This document shows positions 9,139 through 18,596 of a stretch of 64,000 nucleotides of DNA, piece by piece. The stretch covers positions 1 through 64,000 of the forward strand of contig CAYLNH010000002.1 in NCBI GenBank assembly GCA_964384625.1. The letters are read 5' to 3'. Source of the DNA: CAYLNH01 sp964384625. Lineage in GTDB: Bacteria; Verrucomicrobiota; Lentisphaeria; JABSQK01. The notes under the pieces were generated by a model that saw only the letters and a list, made by a program, of their open reading frames with translations, did no database searches and was not told where the DNA came from. Every line of letters begins with the position of its first letter. The stretch's first letter is position 1. The position numbers were made by a program, and so were the translations under genes.

Positions 9139-9235
9139 TTCGGTGACGTCGGCACGAACCGCGTCACCTTCTTCCAACCACACCGCCCGGAAGACGGCCA
9201 AAACCCCGTTACAATTGGGAAACACAGGCAAAAAT

Positions 9236-9256
9236 CAAGGGCTATGCCCTTGTTTT
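9236..9256. terminator. Terminator-like hairpin between divergent genes
   Basis: CAAGGGC (9236-9242), loop TAT, GCCCTTG (9246-9252), then TTTT, with AAAA just before the stem. This is a compact bidirectional intrinsic-terminator shape. The rest of this 315-base intergenic region (9086-9400) holds no convincing gene. A terminator between two divergently transcribed genes is unexpected. It may act as an attenuator in the leader of the gene starting at 9401. Confidence 0.5.
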
Positions 9257-9400
9257 CAGGCCGGCCCGGGATGCGACCGACTGAACGGATTCGGGCAGCT
9301 GGAGATTCGTGTCGGGATTGCCTAATGCCCAATCGCACCTATCGTTCCTGCCGAAATCTGAGATGCATTTCCTGAACCTTGAACCGCTGAACCTCTCTTC

Positions 9401-12199
9401 ATGTCCTTCAAAACACATATCATCGCCTGCGGCGTCATGGAACTCGATTTCGCCGTGCTCGCTGAGAAACTGGGACAACAGCTGTCCTGCGAATACCTCG
9501 AAGCCGGACTGCATGCGACGCCGGCAGAGTTGCGGCGCCAACTGCAGCACCGGATCAACATCGTGTCCGACAAGGAAACCATGGACCGCATTGTCATCGG
9601 TTACGGCATTTGCGGCCGTGGCGTGGTCGGCATTAAGGCCCGGAACGTGCCGCTGGTCGTGCCCCGGGTGCACGACTGCATTTCGCTCTTCCTCGGGTCG
9701 AATGCCGCGTACAAAGAGCAGTTCACCAAGTGTCCCGGGACGTTCTATATCTCTGCCGGCTGGTACGACAAAAAGGTCCAGCCGTTGCGCCAGCCCAACC
9801 GCAAAGAGCCCTTTCAGAACCGCGATGCAGAACTCGCCAGGTTGACGCCGAAATACGGCGCAGAGAACGCCGAAGCCATTGTCGATTTCCTCAGCAGCTG
9901 GCAGCGGAACTACCAGCGCGCGGTCTTCATCGACACCGGCAGCGGCGATCGCGAGACCTACGAGTCCTATGCCAAAGCGATGGCGGCGGAGTTCGGTTGG
10001 GAGTACGAACGGGTTGAAGGCAATCAGTCGCTGCTGGAACAGGCCCTGACGGTGCCGCAATCAACCCCGGAGCTGCTCTGTGTGCCGCCTGAACACGTCA
10101 TCCGGTTCGACCCGATCGCGGGCGGTATCATCGCCGTCCCGCCGTGGGAGGATGACGGCCATTCGCATACGGTCCTGAAGGACTTCACCATCGACGCCGA
10201 CAATGCGGCGCCGGAACCGCAGACGCGTCTCGGCCTGGGCATCGACGCCGGCGGCACGTACACGGATGCGGTGGTCTATGACTTCCGCTCCGGGGAGGTC
10301 CTGACCACCGGCAAAGCGTTGACTACGAAATGGGACTACACCATCGGCATCGAACAGGCCGTGGCCCAACTGGAATGCGCGTCGTGGGATGAGGTGGATC
10401 TGGTGTCCGTGTCGACCACGCTGGCGACGAATGCGATCGTTGAAGGCCAGGGCCAGACGGTCGGGTTGCTGATCATGCCGCCGGGCGGCAAGGTGCCGCC
10501 CGGCGAGATCCAGCATGATCCGTACGCCATCATCCCCGGGCGGCTGGACATTCACGGCGAGGAAACGCAGGCGATCGATCCCGACGCCGTCCGCAAGGGC
10601 GCGAAACGCATGGTCGAGACCGATGAAGTCATGGCCTTTGCGGTATCCGGCTACGGCGGCGCCGTCAACCCCGCTCATGAAGCGGCGGTCAAACAGCTCC
10701 TGCGCGAGGAGTTCCATCTGCCCGTTGTCTGCGGCCACGAGTTGTCGGACCAGCTTAACTTTTTCGTGCGCGCCAATACCGCTGTCTTGAATGCGCGCAT
10801 CATCCCGGTGCTGCAGGCATTCCTGGAGGACGTCCGCACGTCCCTCGACCGTATGGGTGTTTCCGCTCCCATTGCGGTGGTCAAAGGTGACGGCTCGCTG
10901 ATGAGCACCGACATCGCCCTCGAGCGCCCGATCGAGACGATCCTGTCCGGGCCGGCCGCCAGTGTTTCCGGCGCCCGCTACCTGACGGAGCTCGACGACG
11001 CCACCGTGCTGGACATCGGCGGGACCACGTCCGACCTGGCGTCCGTCCGCCGCGGCCGCGTGAATACCCGGCTGTCCGGCGCCCGTGTCGGCGGCTGGAG
11101 CACGCATGTGCGGGCCCTGGATATGCGCACTGTCGGACTCGGCGGCGACAGCAATATCCTCTTCGACAAAGGCGAACTGACAATCGGGCCGCGGCGGGTT
11201 GCTCCCGTCGGCTGGCTCGTAGCCGAGCACGAATCCGGCAATACCATCCTCAGCTATCTGGAGGCGTGCTTCGAGGACTTCAAGGCGGACACGCGGCCCA
11301 TGCAGATCCTCGTCGCGACCGGGCGCCAGCCGGACTTCGCGCTGAACGATCAGGAGGAGGCAATCCTCGCTGCCCTGCAAGGAGGTCCTTTGTCGCTCGT
11401 GCAATTGGCGTCCAAGGCCGGTGTGCGACATTGGAAGATGCTGAAGTTCGAGCGTCTCGAACAGCACTACCTCGTCTTTCGCTGCGGCCTGACGCCCACC
11501 GATGTGCTGCATGTCCTGGAACGACTCGAACTGTGGGACAGCGATCCGTCGCGACGATTGACCACGATGTATGCCGAACTGGTCGGCAAGACCGTTGATG
11601 ACTTTGCCGAGGATATTGTGGATCGCGTGTCGGAAGCGTTGGCAGTGCAGTTGATCAAGAAACAGCTGGACGCCGTCACGGATGCTGATGCGATGGACGA
11701 ATGCGACGCCTGTCAGGTTCTGCTGCAGAAGGTCTTGAGCAACAGTACAGAGGGTCTGCATTTGAAGGCGACGTTGGACCGACCGGTGATTGGCCTGGGT
11801 GCGCCGGCGGCGTATTTCATGCCGGAGGCCGTGGCATTGCTGCACGGCGAGTTGATTATCCCGGACCATGCCGCCGTTGCCAATGCGGTCGGCGCCATTA
11901 CCAGTTGGGTGACGGTGAATCGACAGTTGACCATTCAGCCGGACGAGATCGAAGGCTTTCTGCTTCTGGGGCTGGGCGAGGGCAAGGCCTTCGAGACCGT
12001 TGACGAAGCAACAAAAGACGGTGCACGGATGCTGGCGGAGGAACTGATTGCCATGGCGCGCAACGCCGGCACCAGCAGTCGACGCGTGGAATTCAACGTC
12101 GATGATCGCATCGCCGCCGACTCCCACGGCAGCAAGGTCTTTCTCGAACGCGTCATCGTCGGTCAGATCTCCGGCCCGCCGGACCTCATCCACGTATAG
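9401..12199 (+). CDS. DUF1638 - hydantoinase/oxoprolinase (ASKHA ATPase) fusion protein
   Basis: A 932-residue two-part protein. Residues 1 to about 220 match the DUF1638 pattern: HIIACGVMELDF start, GLHATPAELRRQLQ, IGYGICGRGVVGI, VPRVHDCISLFLGS and PGTFYISAGW. Residues from about 275 to the end are a hydantoinase/oxoprolinase-type ATPase with phosphate loop 1 GIDAGGTYTD (near 279) and phosphate loop 2 DIGGTTSD (near 538). A region of about 645-770 between subdomains looks inserted and contains a helix-turn-helix-like stretch. DUF1638 proteins are, from memory, often encoded near corrinoid methyltransferases, and ASKHA ATPases are known to reactivate corrinoid proteins. A role as an ATP-driven reactivator is inference. 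No Shine-Dalgarno sequence is visible before the ATG, but homology starts at residue 4. Confidence 0.85.
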   Translation: MSFKTHIIACGVMELDFAVLAEKLGQQLSCEYLEAGLHATPAELRRQLQHRINIVSDKETMDRIVIGYGICGRGVVGIKARNVPLVVPRVHDCISLFLGSNAAYKEQFTKCPGTFYISAGWYDKKVQPLRQPNRKEPFQNRDAELARLTPKYGAENAEAIVDFLSSWQRNYQRAVFIDTGSGDRETYESYAKAMAAEFGWEYERVEGNQSLLEQALTVPQSTPELLCVPPEHVIRFDPIAGGIIAVPPWEDDGHSHTVLKDFTIDADNAAPEPQTRLGLGIDAGGTYTDAVVYDFRSGEVLTTGKALTTKWDYTIGIEQAVAQLECASWDEVDLVSVSTTLATNAIVEGQGQTVGLLIMPPGGKVPPGEIQHDPYAIIPGRLDIHGEETQAIDPDAVRKGAKRMVETDEVMAFAVSGYGGAVNPAHEAAVKQLLREEFHLPVVCGHELSDQLNFFVRANTAVLNARIIPVLQAFLEDVRTSLDRMGVSAPIAVVKGDGSLMSTDIALERPIETILSGPAASVSGARYLTELDDATVLDIGGTTSDLASVRRGRVNTRLSGARVGGWSTHVRALDMRTVGLGGDSNILFDKGELTIGPRRVAPVGWLVAEHESGNTILSYLEACFEDFKADTRPMQILVATGRQPDFALNDQEEAILAALQGGPLSLVQLASKAGVRHWKMLKFERLEQHYLVFRCGLTPTDVLHVLERLELWDSDPSRRLTTMYAELVGKTVDDFAEDIVDRVSEALAVQLIKKQLDAVTDADAMDECDACQVLLQKVLSNSTEGLHLKATLDRPVIGLGAPAAYFMPEAVALLHGELIIPDHAAVANAVGAITSWVTVNRQLTIQPDEIEGFLLLGLGEGKAFETVDEATKDGARMLAEELIAMARNAGTSSRRVEFNVDDRIAADSHGSKVFLERVIVGQISGPPDLIHV

Positions 12200-12230
12200 T
12201 TCCCGCGAAATCCGGTGCGCCGCGCCTCCT

Positions 12231-12318
12231 CACGCTGAAGGCGTGATCGTTTCAAGCCCGGGGTTGGTAAAGCCCGCCCCAGGAGTATGTCGCGACACGG
12301 ATCAACGCTGAAGGCGTT
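12231..12318 (+). repeat. Composite three-hairpin palindromic element, copy 1
   Basis: Three modules in order. First CACGC-TGAAG-GCGTG (12231-12245). Then a 27-base GC-rich imperfect palindrome starting CCCGGGGTTGG and ending GCCCCAGG (12257-12283). Then AACGC-TGAAG-GCGTT (12304-12318). The same modules with the same 10-base first spacer recur in reverse orientation at 19736-19823. The rest of the 364-base gap 12200-12563 holds no recognised gene. It looks like a REP/MITE-like mobile or structural element. No transposase is adjacent. Confidence 0.7.
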
Positions 12319-12563
12319 GCAGCAGGCTTTGCTGGGTTAACAGCTGGTTTTCTGCGAACGGCATAAAGTCCCCCTTGCTTATCTTCCTTCTTCATGGTTG
12401 TACGTCTTTTGAAAAACCTTGTGCGGGCGCGACTGATCGGATATCGTACGTTGTCGGTTCAAAAAGAGCTGGAGAACAGCGCTGCCCGCAAGAGGTCGGT
12501 CAATGACCTGCGACGGCCTGCGGGCGAACGCGGCAAAACAAACAAAGCGAAGGGATAAGAACG

Positions 12564-13241
12564 ATGTTCAAATGGCTGTTTGGCGGTGGTAAGGGCGATG
12601 TGCCGGATGGGGACGTTGAATCGCAGGACGACTATGATGAAGACGCGGAGATCACCTGGCACGAGCAGAAGTCCGCGTTTATGGAGTCGGTGCTCGGGAA
12701 AGAACACGACATGGTGATGCACGCCATCATCCCCTTCGAGATTGGCGGCGGCCTGGATCTGTACTATTTCCCGAACGGCATTGACGGGACGGCAATCGCC
12801 ACCAAAGAGCTGGTTAACCGCCATGGCAATGGCCCGTCCAACCGCGTCTATCCCGCTTATGAACTGGTTATGTTCACCAGACATGCTCTCGACCTCGACG
12901 AGGTGAAAGATGAGAACACGCCGTTCGGCAAGGCGCACGACAGCATGAACCGTATCCTCAACATGATTGCCATGTACTGCCAGGAAGCAACGCTGAACCC
13001 GAATGAAACCTGCGAGTTCCCCAAGGACATGGAGCACGTCGGCGGCAAGTGTCTGATGTTCGACGCGTACTCGCCCACACAGGCTGTCGGCTCGGCACAG
13101 ATGGGCCTGCTGCTGATCATCGAGGTCTTTCGATCGGAGATGACCCATGCCATGAAGAACGGCGGCGCGAAGGTCTTGAGCCTGCTCAAGGAGGCCGGGC
13201 ACTACCCGTACTCGGATCTCGATCGCGACCCCGTCATTTGA
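12564..13241 (+). CDS. Suppressor-of-fused (SUFU) domain protein
   Basis: A 225-residue cytoplasmic protein. After an acidic 30-residue N-terminus, the pattern FEIGGGLDLYYFPNG, IDGTAIATKELV and YELVMFTR near residues 58-112 matches the bacterial SUFU family. In animals this fold inhibits Gli transcription factors. In bacteria the family is common in polymorphic-toxin immunity and in uncharacterised solitary genes. No toxin-like gene is next to it here. GAAGGGA about 7 bases before the ATG supports the start. It is monocistronic, flanked by a palindromic element upstream and the beta-helix gene downstream. Its cellular role is unknown. Confidence 0.75.
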   Translation: MFKWLFGGGKGDVPDGDVESQDDYDEDAEITWHEQKSAFMESVLGKEHDMVMHAIIPFEIGGGLDLYYFPNGIDGTAIATKELVNRHGNGPSNRVYPAYELVMFTRHALDLDEVKDENTPFGKAHDSMNRILNMIAMYCQEATLNPNETCEFPKDMEHVGGKCLMFDAYSPTQAVGSAQMGLLLIIEVFRSEMTHAMKNGGAKVLSLLKEAGHYPYSDLDRDPVI

Positions 13242-13455
13242 GCTCGCTCGAACCACGTCGGCAGCTGGGGTGACTACCCGGGATCCGGTGACTGCGGGCC
13301 GCGAAATCCCGGCGGAATTCGCCATCTGCCCTTGCATTGAGGTCTGCGCTTCGGACAGTAGGGGAAACCGTTGAGGTGTTCATCCAGCATAGACATCCTC
13401 CCGTTCGTTCCTACCTAATCTCTTCCCAACTCGTGTCCGCAGAAAGGACTTCCTG

Positions 13456-15597
13456 ATGGCTACCACGACGCAATTCGGCAAAGACGACGTATTTGTATCC
13501 CCGAAAGGCAACGATCAATGGTCCGGACGTCTGCCGAAACCGAACAAGGACGGCACCGACGGGCCGCTGGCCACACTGCATGGTGCGCAGCAGCGCCTGC
13601 GGCAATTGAAAGGCCTGGGCCGGCCCAAGCATGATGCTCCGGTGGCCGCCGGCTTGAACCGGCCGTTAACGGTCTGGGTCCGCAAGGGGCGTTATGAACT
13701 GGCGAAGCCCTTGACCTTTACGCCGGCGGACTCGGCGCCGGTGACCTTCAAGGCATACCCGCGCGAGAAGCCGGTGATCGACGGCGGCCGCCGGATCACT
13801 GAATGGCAGAAGGGCAAGGTCCACGGTAAGACCTGTTGGGTTGCGGACCTGCCGGATGTGCGTGACGGCAAGTGGAACTTCCGCGAGCTGTTCGTCAACG
13901 GCGAACGCCGGGACCGTCCGCGGCTGCCGCGTAAGGGGCTGTTCCGCATGAAGTCCGTCCCCGGTTTGCCGGAGCGCGGCGGCTGGGGCAAAGGCGGCTA
14001 TACGCAGTTTGAGTGCAATGACGGAAACGTGAAGACCTTCGATAACCTGAACGAAGTGGAAGTGGTCTTTCTCCATTTCTGGATCGAGGAACGTTCGGGC
14101 ATCGAGGCGTTCGACCCGAAAACGAACATGGTGACCATGGCGCGGCAGAGCCGGGCGCCGTTGTTCGGTTCGCACGGCAGCCAGTTGGCCGACTACTATC
14201 TCGACAATGTCCTCGACGCCCTGGAGAACCCCGGCGAGTGGTATCTCGACAAGGCGAAAGGCAAACTCTACTATCTGCCGAAACGCGGCGAAAAACCGGA
14301 AGAGACGGAAGTCTACGCGCCGACGACTTTGCAGCTGTTGGTGCTCAAAGGCGATTCGGGCGCCGGCAAATTTGTTGAGTACTTGCGGTTCGAGGGGCTG
14401 ACGTTCCGGCACACGGACTGGCGGCACCCCGACCCCAGTGATGCCGAGATCCCGTTTGCCGTGCCGTCCGGCCCGCACAAGGAGTTCGAGAGCCGCCGCC
14501 ACTATCGCGGCACGTTTGCCGCCGCTTCCCAGGCGGACTGTGACGTGCCCGGCGTGATCTTTATGGAAGCCGCGCGCCACTGTGCCGTCGAAGATTGCAC
14601 CATCGAGCACATCGGCTGGTATGGCGTCGAGATCGCCGATGCCTGTTGGGGCATCAACGTAATTGGCAACACGATCCGCGACATGGGCGCCGGCGGCGTC
14701 AAGATCAACGGTGCATCCGCCAGGGATCCCCTGCATCGGCGGACCGGCAATCATCGCGTGACGGACAACAACATCGAAGCCGGCGGCCGGATCTTTCATT
14801 GCGGCGTCGGCATCCTGTCGATGAACGCGCACAGCTGTGAGCTGAGCCACAACCATATTCACGACCTGTACTACAGCGGGATCTCCTGCGGCTGGGTCTG
14901 GGGCTACGCCGAGAACGTCAGCCGCGACAACCGCATCGAGAAGAACCACATTCACGACATCGGCCAGGAGCTGCTGTCGGATATGGGCGGCATCTACACC
15001 CTGGGGGTACAGCCGGGCACGGTGCTGCGCGGCAACCTGATTCACGACATCAACATGGCGCACTACGGAGCCTGGTGTATCTATCCCGATGAAGGCAGCA
15101 GTCACATGATTATCGAGAACAATGTCTGCTTCCGCACGAACGACACGGTCTTCCACCAGCACTACGGGCGTGAGAATATCGTGCGCAACAACGTGTTCGC
15201 TTTCGGCGCCGACGCTATCCTGGCCCACGGCCGGGCCGACCGCTTTCATCGGGCGCTCAACTTCGAACGGAATATCATGATCACCGACGGTACACCGATT
15301 TTCCGCGGCGGCTATGGCTGTCAGTTGGCGTGGAAAAACCACAGCAGTGATCTCAATTTGATCTGGGACATCGGCGGCAAACCGTTGAGCTTCACCGACC
15401 GAGGTGCGGACGGCGCCATCGACTTGGCGGCCTGGCAGGAATTGGGTCACGACCGGCATTCGGTTTTTGCGGACCCGAAATGCAAGAACCCGAAGAGGGG
15501 CGACTTTACATTGGCGCCGGACTCGCCGGCAGAGGAGATCGGCTTCGAGCCGATTGATCTTTCCGATGTCGGCCCGCGTCCGAAGGGCAAGCGGTGA
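13456..15597 (+). CDS. Right-handed parallel beta-helix protein, GH141-like glycosidase
   Basis: A 713-residue protein. The N-terminal DVFVSPKGNDQWSG followed by GPLATLHGAQQRLR is typical of beta-helix carbohydrate-active proteins, of which GH141 (alpha-L-fucosidase and xylanase) is the closest pattern I recall. From about residue 370 the sequence becomes regular parallel-beta-helix coils with repeated N-x-I and H-x-I-H-D motifs (NHIHDL, NHIHDI, NLIHDI). No signal peptide is present, which is unusual for this class and suggests either cytoplasmic action on imported oligosaccharides or a missed export route. AGAAAGGA precedes the ATG. The catalytic residues cannot be named with confidence. Confidence 0.75.
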   Translation: MATTTQFGKDDVFVSPKGNDQWSGRLPKPNKDGTDGPLATLHGAQQRLRQLKGLGRPKHDAPVAAGLNRPLTVWVRKGRYELAKPLTFTPADSAPVTFKAYPREKPVIDGGRRITEWQKGKVHGKTCWVADLPDVRDGKWNFRELFVNGERRDRPRLPRKGLFRMKSVPGLPERGGWGKGGYTQFECNDGNVKTFDNLNEVEVVFLHFWIEERSGIEAFDPKTNMVTMARQSRAPLFGSHGSQLADYYLDNVLDALENPGEWYLDKAKGKLYYLPKRGEKPEETEVYAPTTLQLLVLKGDSGAGKFVEYLRFEGLTFRHTDWRHPDPSDAEIPFAVPSGPHKEFESRRHYRGTFAAASQADCDVPGVIFMEAARHCAVEDCTIEHIGWYGVEIADACWGINVIGNTIRDMGAGGVKINGASARDPLHRRTGNHRVTDNNIEAGGRIFHCGVGILSMNAHSCELSHNHIHDLYYSGISCGWVWGYAENVSRDNRIEKNHIHDIGQELLSDMGGIYTLGVQPGTVLRGNLIHDINMAHYGAWCIYPDEGSSHMIIENNVCFRTNDTVFHQHYGRENIVRNNVFAFGADAILAHGRADRFHRALNFERNIMITDGTPIFRGGYGCQLAWKNHSSDLNLIWDIGGKPLSFTDRGADGAIDLAAWQELGHDRHSVFADPKCKNPKRGDFTLAPDSPAEEIGFEPIDLSDVGPRPKGKR

Positions 15598-16106
15598 GGG
15601 CGGATCCGTGCCGCTGGAACGCCGCTTGTATAGCCCGGCCTCGCAGGGGGAAGGACGGGTGTCCCTCTTTGCCTGGCGCCGGCCGGCAGGATGCGGGCTT
15701 CCGCCCTGCAGGAGCTTCCGCCTTCCGGGGTTGTCGATTTAGTCGTAATAAAGCCCTCCGACAGCGCCAACGGCGGTGTACAACGTAGCCTGGGGTAACA
15801 CCCCAGGGATCGTTTTTGCATCCGAACCGTTCCCTGAAGGGGAACTACAATCATCCGGTTGACAGCAGGTTGTAGAACACCTCCAGCGTTCTGATTTAGT
15901 CTGCCACAACGCAGTGGCGGGGTACCGCAAGGGTACCTTCAGGGCGCAGAAATACGGCGAAATACATTAAATCGACAGCCCCTTCCGGCGGGACTCCGGC
16001 CGGAAACGAAGAGCCTGTGCCCCCGTTCTGTCTGATTGAATTTCCTACCTTGCCTTGCACCGGCTGGGGCAACGCAAAAGGGCAGGGCTCTCTCTTCGCC
16101 CGGCGG
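15598..16106. repeat. Hairpin-rich intergenic region
   Basis: This 509-base gap holds no convincing gene but several tight palindromes. They are CCTGGGGT-aac-ACCCCAGG (15789-15807), GTTCCC-tgaa-GGGGAAC (15829-15845), TACAA and TTGTA arms around 15847-15875, and GGTACC-gcaag-GGTACC near 15920-15936. The TGAA(G) loop and the CCTGGGGT arm resemble modules of the composite element at 12231 and 19736, so this may be a divergent or decayed member. No T-run makes any of them a clear terminator. Confidence 0.55.
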
Positions 16107-17612
16107 CTACTTTCCCGGCTCGTAGTCGAACCAGTCGAAATCAGCCGGCGCGGCAGCGGCTTCGCCGTTGCCGGTGGCATACATGCCGATGTAAACACCT
16201 GTGAACCCGCTGGCCACCTCGGTAGAAAGATAACGCGTCTCGGCATTTGCCAACTCGCGGAATGTATCACCATCTTCCGAGAAGAAGAAGGTGTAGGCCT
16301 CTGCCTCAGCCTGAATCCGCAACTGCAGCGGGCCGTCGCCTGCGATTGCGTCGGCCACCTCTTTCTGCAGACTGCCGATGCGTCGACGGACGAAGACGCA
16401 GCGTTGGCCGTGCAGCCCGCGGCGGACGGCAATTTCGTAGTGGTGCCGATTATTCATCAGAATTGTCAGTCCGGCCTCCTCGTTCTCGTTCTGTGGGTGG
16501 AAGTCGATCGCTGCCGTTGCCGTACAATCAAAATGCTGTTGCCGACGACCGACGAATGCCGGGCTGTCGACATCATCCAACGTAACGGCGGAACCGTTCA
16601 GGCGGAGATGTCCGGGACGCGCCGTCAGCGACCAGTCGTTGTCACGCGGGTTGCGCAGGAAGTTCCACTGCAGCGCCAACTGGTCTGCATCGAAATCGTC
16701 AGGAACAGGCTGTGGCTCAACAGGTACGGATGGGAGACCATCTGTTTCCAGTTCGACCGGGATCGGGTTGCCGTTGTTCACAACCGGCCAACCATTGTCC
16801 CACGTGACCGGCGCCAGGTATGTCTCCCGACCAAGATGATGGCACGGCGGATGGCCGACCGGACGGACGGCGAGGAACACCATCCACCAGTGGCCGCGAT
16901 GGTCTTCGATGAGATCCGCATGGCCGGTGCATTGGATCTCGCTGCGCCGGCTGCGATGCGAGAGGATCGGGTTGTCGGGGCAGGGCTCGAACGGCCCCCA
17001 GGGATTATCGGCACGCGCGATCGTCTCCATGTGACCATATTCCGTGCCGCCCTCGGCGATCATCAGATAATACGTGCCGTTGATCCTATAGAGGTGCGGC
17101 GCTTCCGGATATTGTCCGCCGGTGCCGGCCCAGAGAACTCGCATCTCGGAGAGCCATTCGCCGGTAGCGATATCCAGTTCCGACTGCACAATGCCGCCTG
17201 GACCGTTGCTGGTGAAGTACACCTTGCCGTCATCGTCGAAGAACAGTGATGGATCGATGCCGCCGTGCTCGAGCCACATCGGCTCCGACCATTCTCCCGC
17301 AGGATTGTTCGTTGAGACAATGAGGTGTTTGTGTTCGCAGACATTGGTAGTCACCATGTAGAACCGGCCATTGTGATGACGAATGGTTGGTGCGTAGATC
17401 CCCCCGGAGCACCGGGCCTTCTCCAGCGGGAGTTGACCGGGGCGTGTCAGGCAATGGCCGATCTGCTGCCAGTGCACCAGGTCCCGACTGTGGAATATCG
17501 GTACGCCGGGAAAGTATTCGAACGAACTGGTGACCAGGTAGTAGTCCCGGTCGACGCGGCAAATGCTCGGGTCGGGATAGAACCCGGGGATAACGGGATT
17601 GGTGTGATTCAT
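16107..17612 (-). CDS. Glycoside hydrolase family 43 (beta-xylosidase / arabinofuranosidase type)
   Basis: A 501-residue five-bladed propeller enzyme with a C-terminal beta-sandwich. The GH43 triad is visible: Asp14 in FYPDPS (base), Asp120 in GGIDPS (pKa modulator) and Glu170 in YPEAPH (acid). The sandwich domain from about residue 310 resembles the GH43_C2/concanavalin-like domain of xylosidases. Such enzymes remove xylose or arabinose from xylo- or arabino-oligosaccharides. No signal peptide is seen, so it probably acts in the cytoplasm. AAAGG lies 9-13 bases before the ATG. The divergent 67-base-distant AraC gene ends toward it and may regulate it. Confidence 0.9.
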   Translation of the reverse strand: MNHTNPVIPGFYPDPSICRVDRDYYLVTSSFEYFPGVPIFHSRDLVHWQQIGHCLTRPGQLPLEKARCSGGIYAPTIRHHNGRFYMVTTNVCEHKHLIVSTNNPAGEWSEPMWLEHGGIDPSLFFDDDGKVYFTSNGPGGIVQSELDIATGEWLSEMRVLWAGTGGQYPEAPHLYRINGTYYLMIAEGGTEYGHMETIARADNPWGPFEPCPDNPILSHRSRRSEIQCTGHADLIEDHRGHWWMVFLAVRPVGHPPCHHLGRETYLAPVTWDNGWPVVNNGNPIPVELETDGLPSVPVEPQPVPDDFDADQLALQWNFLRNPRDNDWSLTARPGHLRLNGSAVTLDDVDSPAFVGRRQQHFDCTATAAIDFHPQNENEEAGLTILMNNRHHYEIAVRRGLHGQRCVFVRRRIGSLQKEVADAIAGDGPLQLRIQAEAEAYTFFFSEDGDTFRELANAETRYLSTEVASGFTGVYIGMYATGNGEAAAAPADFDWFDYEPGK

Positions 17613-17678
17613 GGTGTGATGCCTTTGGGATGGAAGCAGGTTACGGTGCGGCGGATTGGCCCGGGCGTCAAGCCAGGC

Positions 17679-18491
17679 TCAGGCGGGCATTGCATCGCGG
17701 TATTGCTGCGGCGACAGACCTACCTTGTTTTTGAAGAGCTTGCTGAATTGCGCCGGGTCGTCGTAGCCCAGTTCGTAGGCGATTTCTTTCACCCGCAACG
17801 CCGGATTCCGGAGCAGGCGCGCGGCCAATTGCATGCGGCAGGCCAGCAGATAGTCGTGCGGCGCGCGGCCGACGAGGTTTCGGAAGATGCGGCGGAAGTG
17901 GCTGTAGGACAGCCCGGCGGCAGCTGCCTCTTCCTTGAAATCATAGCGGATCGCGGGATCCTTCCGCACTTGTTCCGCAATCAGTTCAACGACCGCCTGG
18001 AAGGCGTCCGGCGCGGTCGGCATCCGCGACCAATTGGTCAGCATCGCCACCAGACGTTCAAGCAATACGACCGCATCCGCATGCCGACGGGGATCGTCCG
18101 TGACGATCAGTTCAACGCATTCGCTGAAGATTTCCGCGAAGATCCGCGGCTCGGGTACCCGCAGATAGAAGGCCGGCGACAGCCGCATTAACCCCTGCTC
18201 GACAATCCGTTTCGCCCGCGGCCCTTTCATCAGTACGTAGTGATGGTCCCAGCCGCGTTCCGACAGGGCGCCGTACTGATAGGTGTGCCGGGGATGATGC
18301 CAGAAGGCGATCGGCTCGTGGATCATGATCTGCCGGCCGCCGTCGACCCCGTAGAACATCCAGCCGTCCAGCAGAAACTCGAGCGAATAGGTCCCGGCAA
18401 ACCGGGTGTCGACGATCGCCGTACAACCGGGAATCACATCCGCCCGGACAAACTGAATATCATCGAAGTAACTCATGATCAAATGTGACAT
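17679..18491 (-). CDS. AraC family transcriptional regulator
   Basis: A regulator of about 270 residues. The N-terminal half is a cupin-like sensor region (GTYSLEFLLDGWMFY). The C-terminal 100 residues hold two helix-turn-helix motifs, ending with the AraC signature IAYELGYDDPAQFSKLFKNKVGLSPQQYR. An upstream TTG at 18551 would add 20 residues. ATG at 18491 or 18476 is more plausible, though no strong ribosome site precedes either. It is divergent from the URO-D gene at 18597 and lies upstream of GH43 on the same strand, so both are candidate targets. Confidence 0.88.
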   Translation of the reverse strand: MSHLIMSYFDDIQFVRADVIPGCTAIVDTRFAGTYSLEFLLDGWMFYGVDGGRQIMIHEPIAFWHHPRHTYQYGALSERGWDHHYVLMKGPRAKRIVEQGLMRLSPAFYLRVPEPRIFAEIFSECVELIVTDDPRRHADAVVLLERLVAMLTNWSRMPTAPDAFQAVVELIAEQVRKDPAIRYDFKEEAAAAGLSYSHFRRIFRNLVGRAPHDYLLACRMQLAARLLRNPALRVKEIAYELGYDDPAQFSKLFKNKVGLSPQQYRDAMPA

Positions 18492-18596
18492 GGAATTGAG
18501 CAGAAACGCCACTATCTTCGATACTGTAGGTATATCATAGTAATAGTGCAAGAGAGATAGTCAGATCATAATTGACATTTATCTGGAGTTGCCGAA

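Noticed and set aside
10061..12193. A 710-codon minus-strand open frame opposite the DUF1638-ATPase fusion
   Set aside because: Antisense shadow. The plus frame has all domain motifs.
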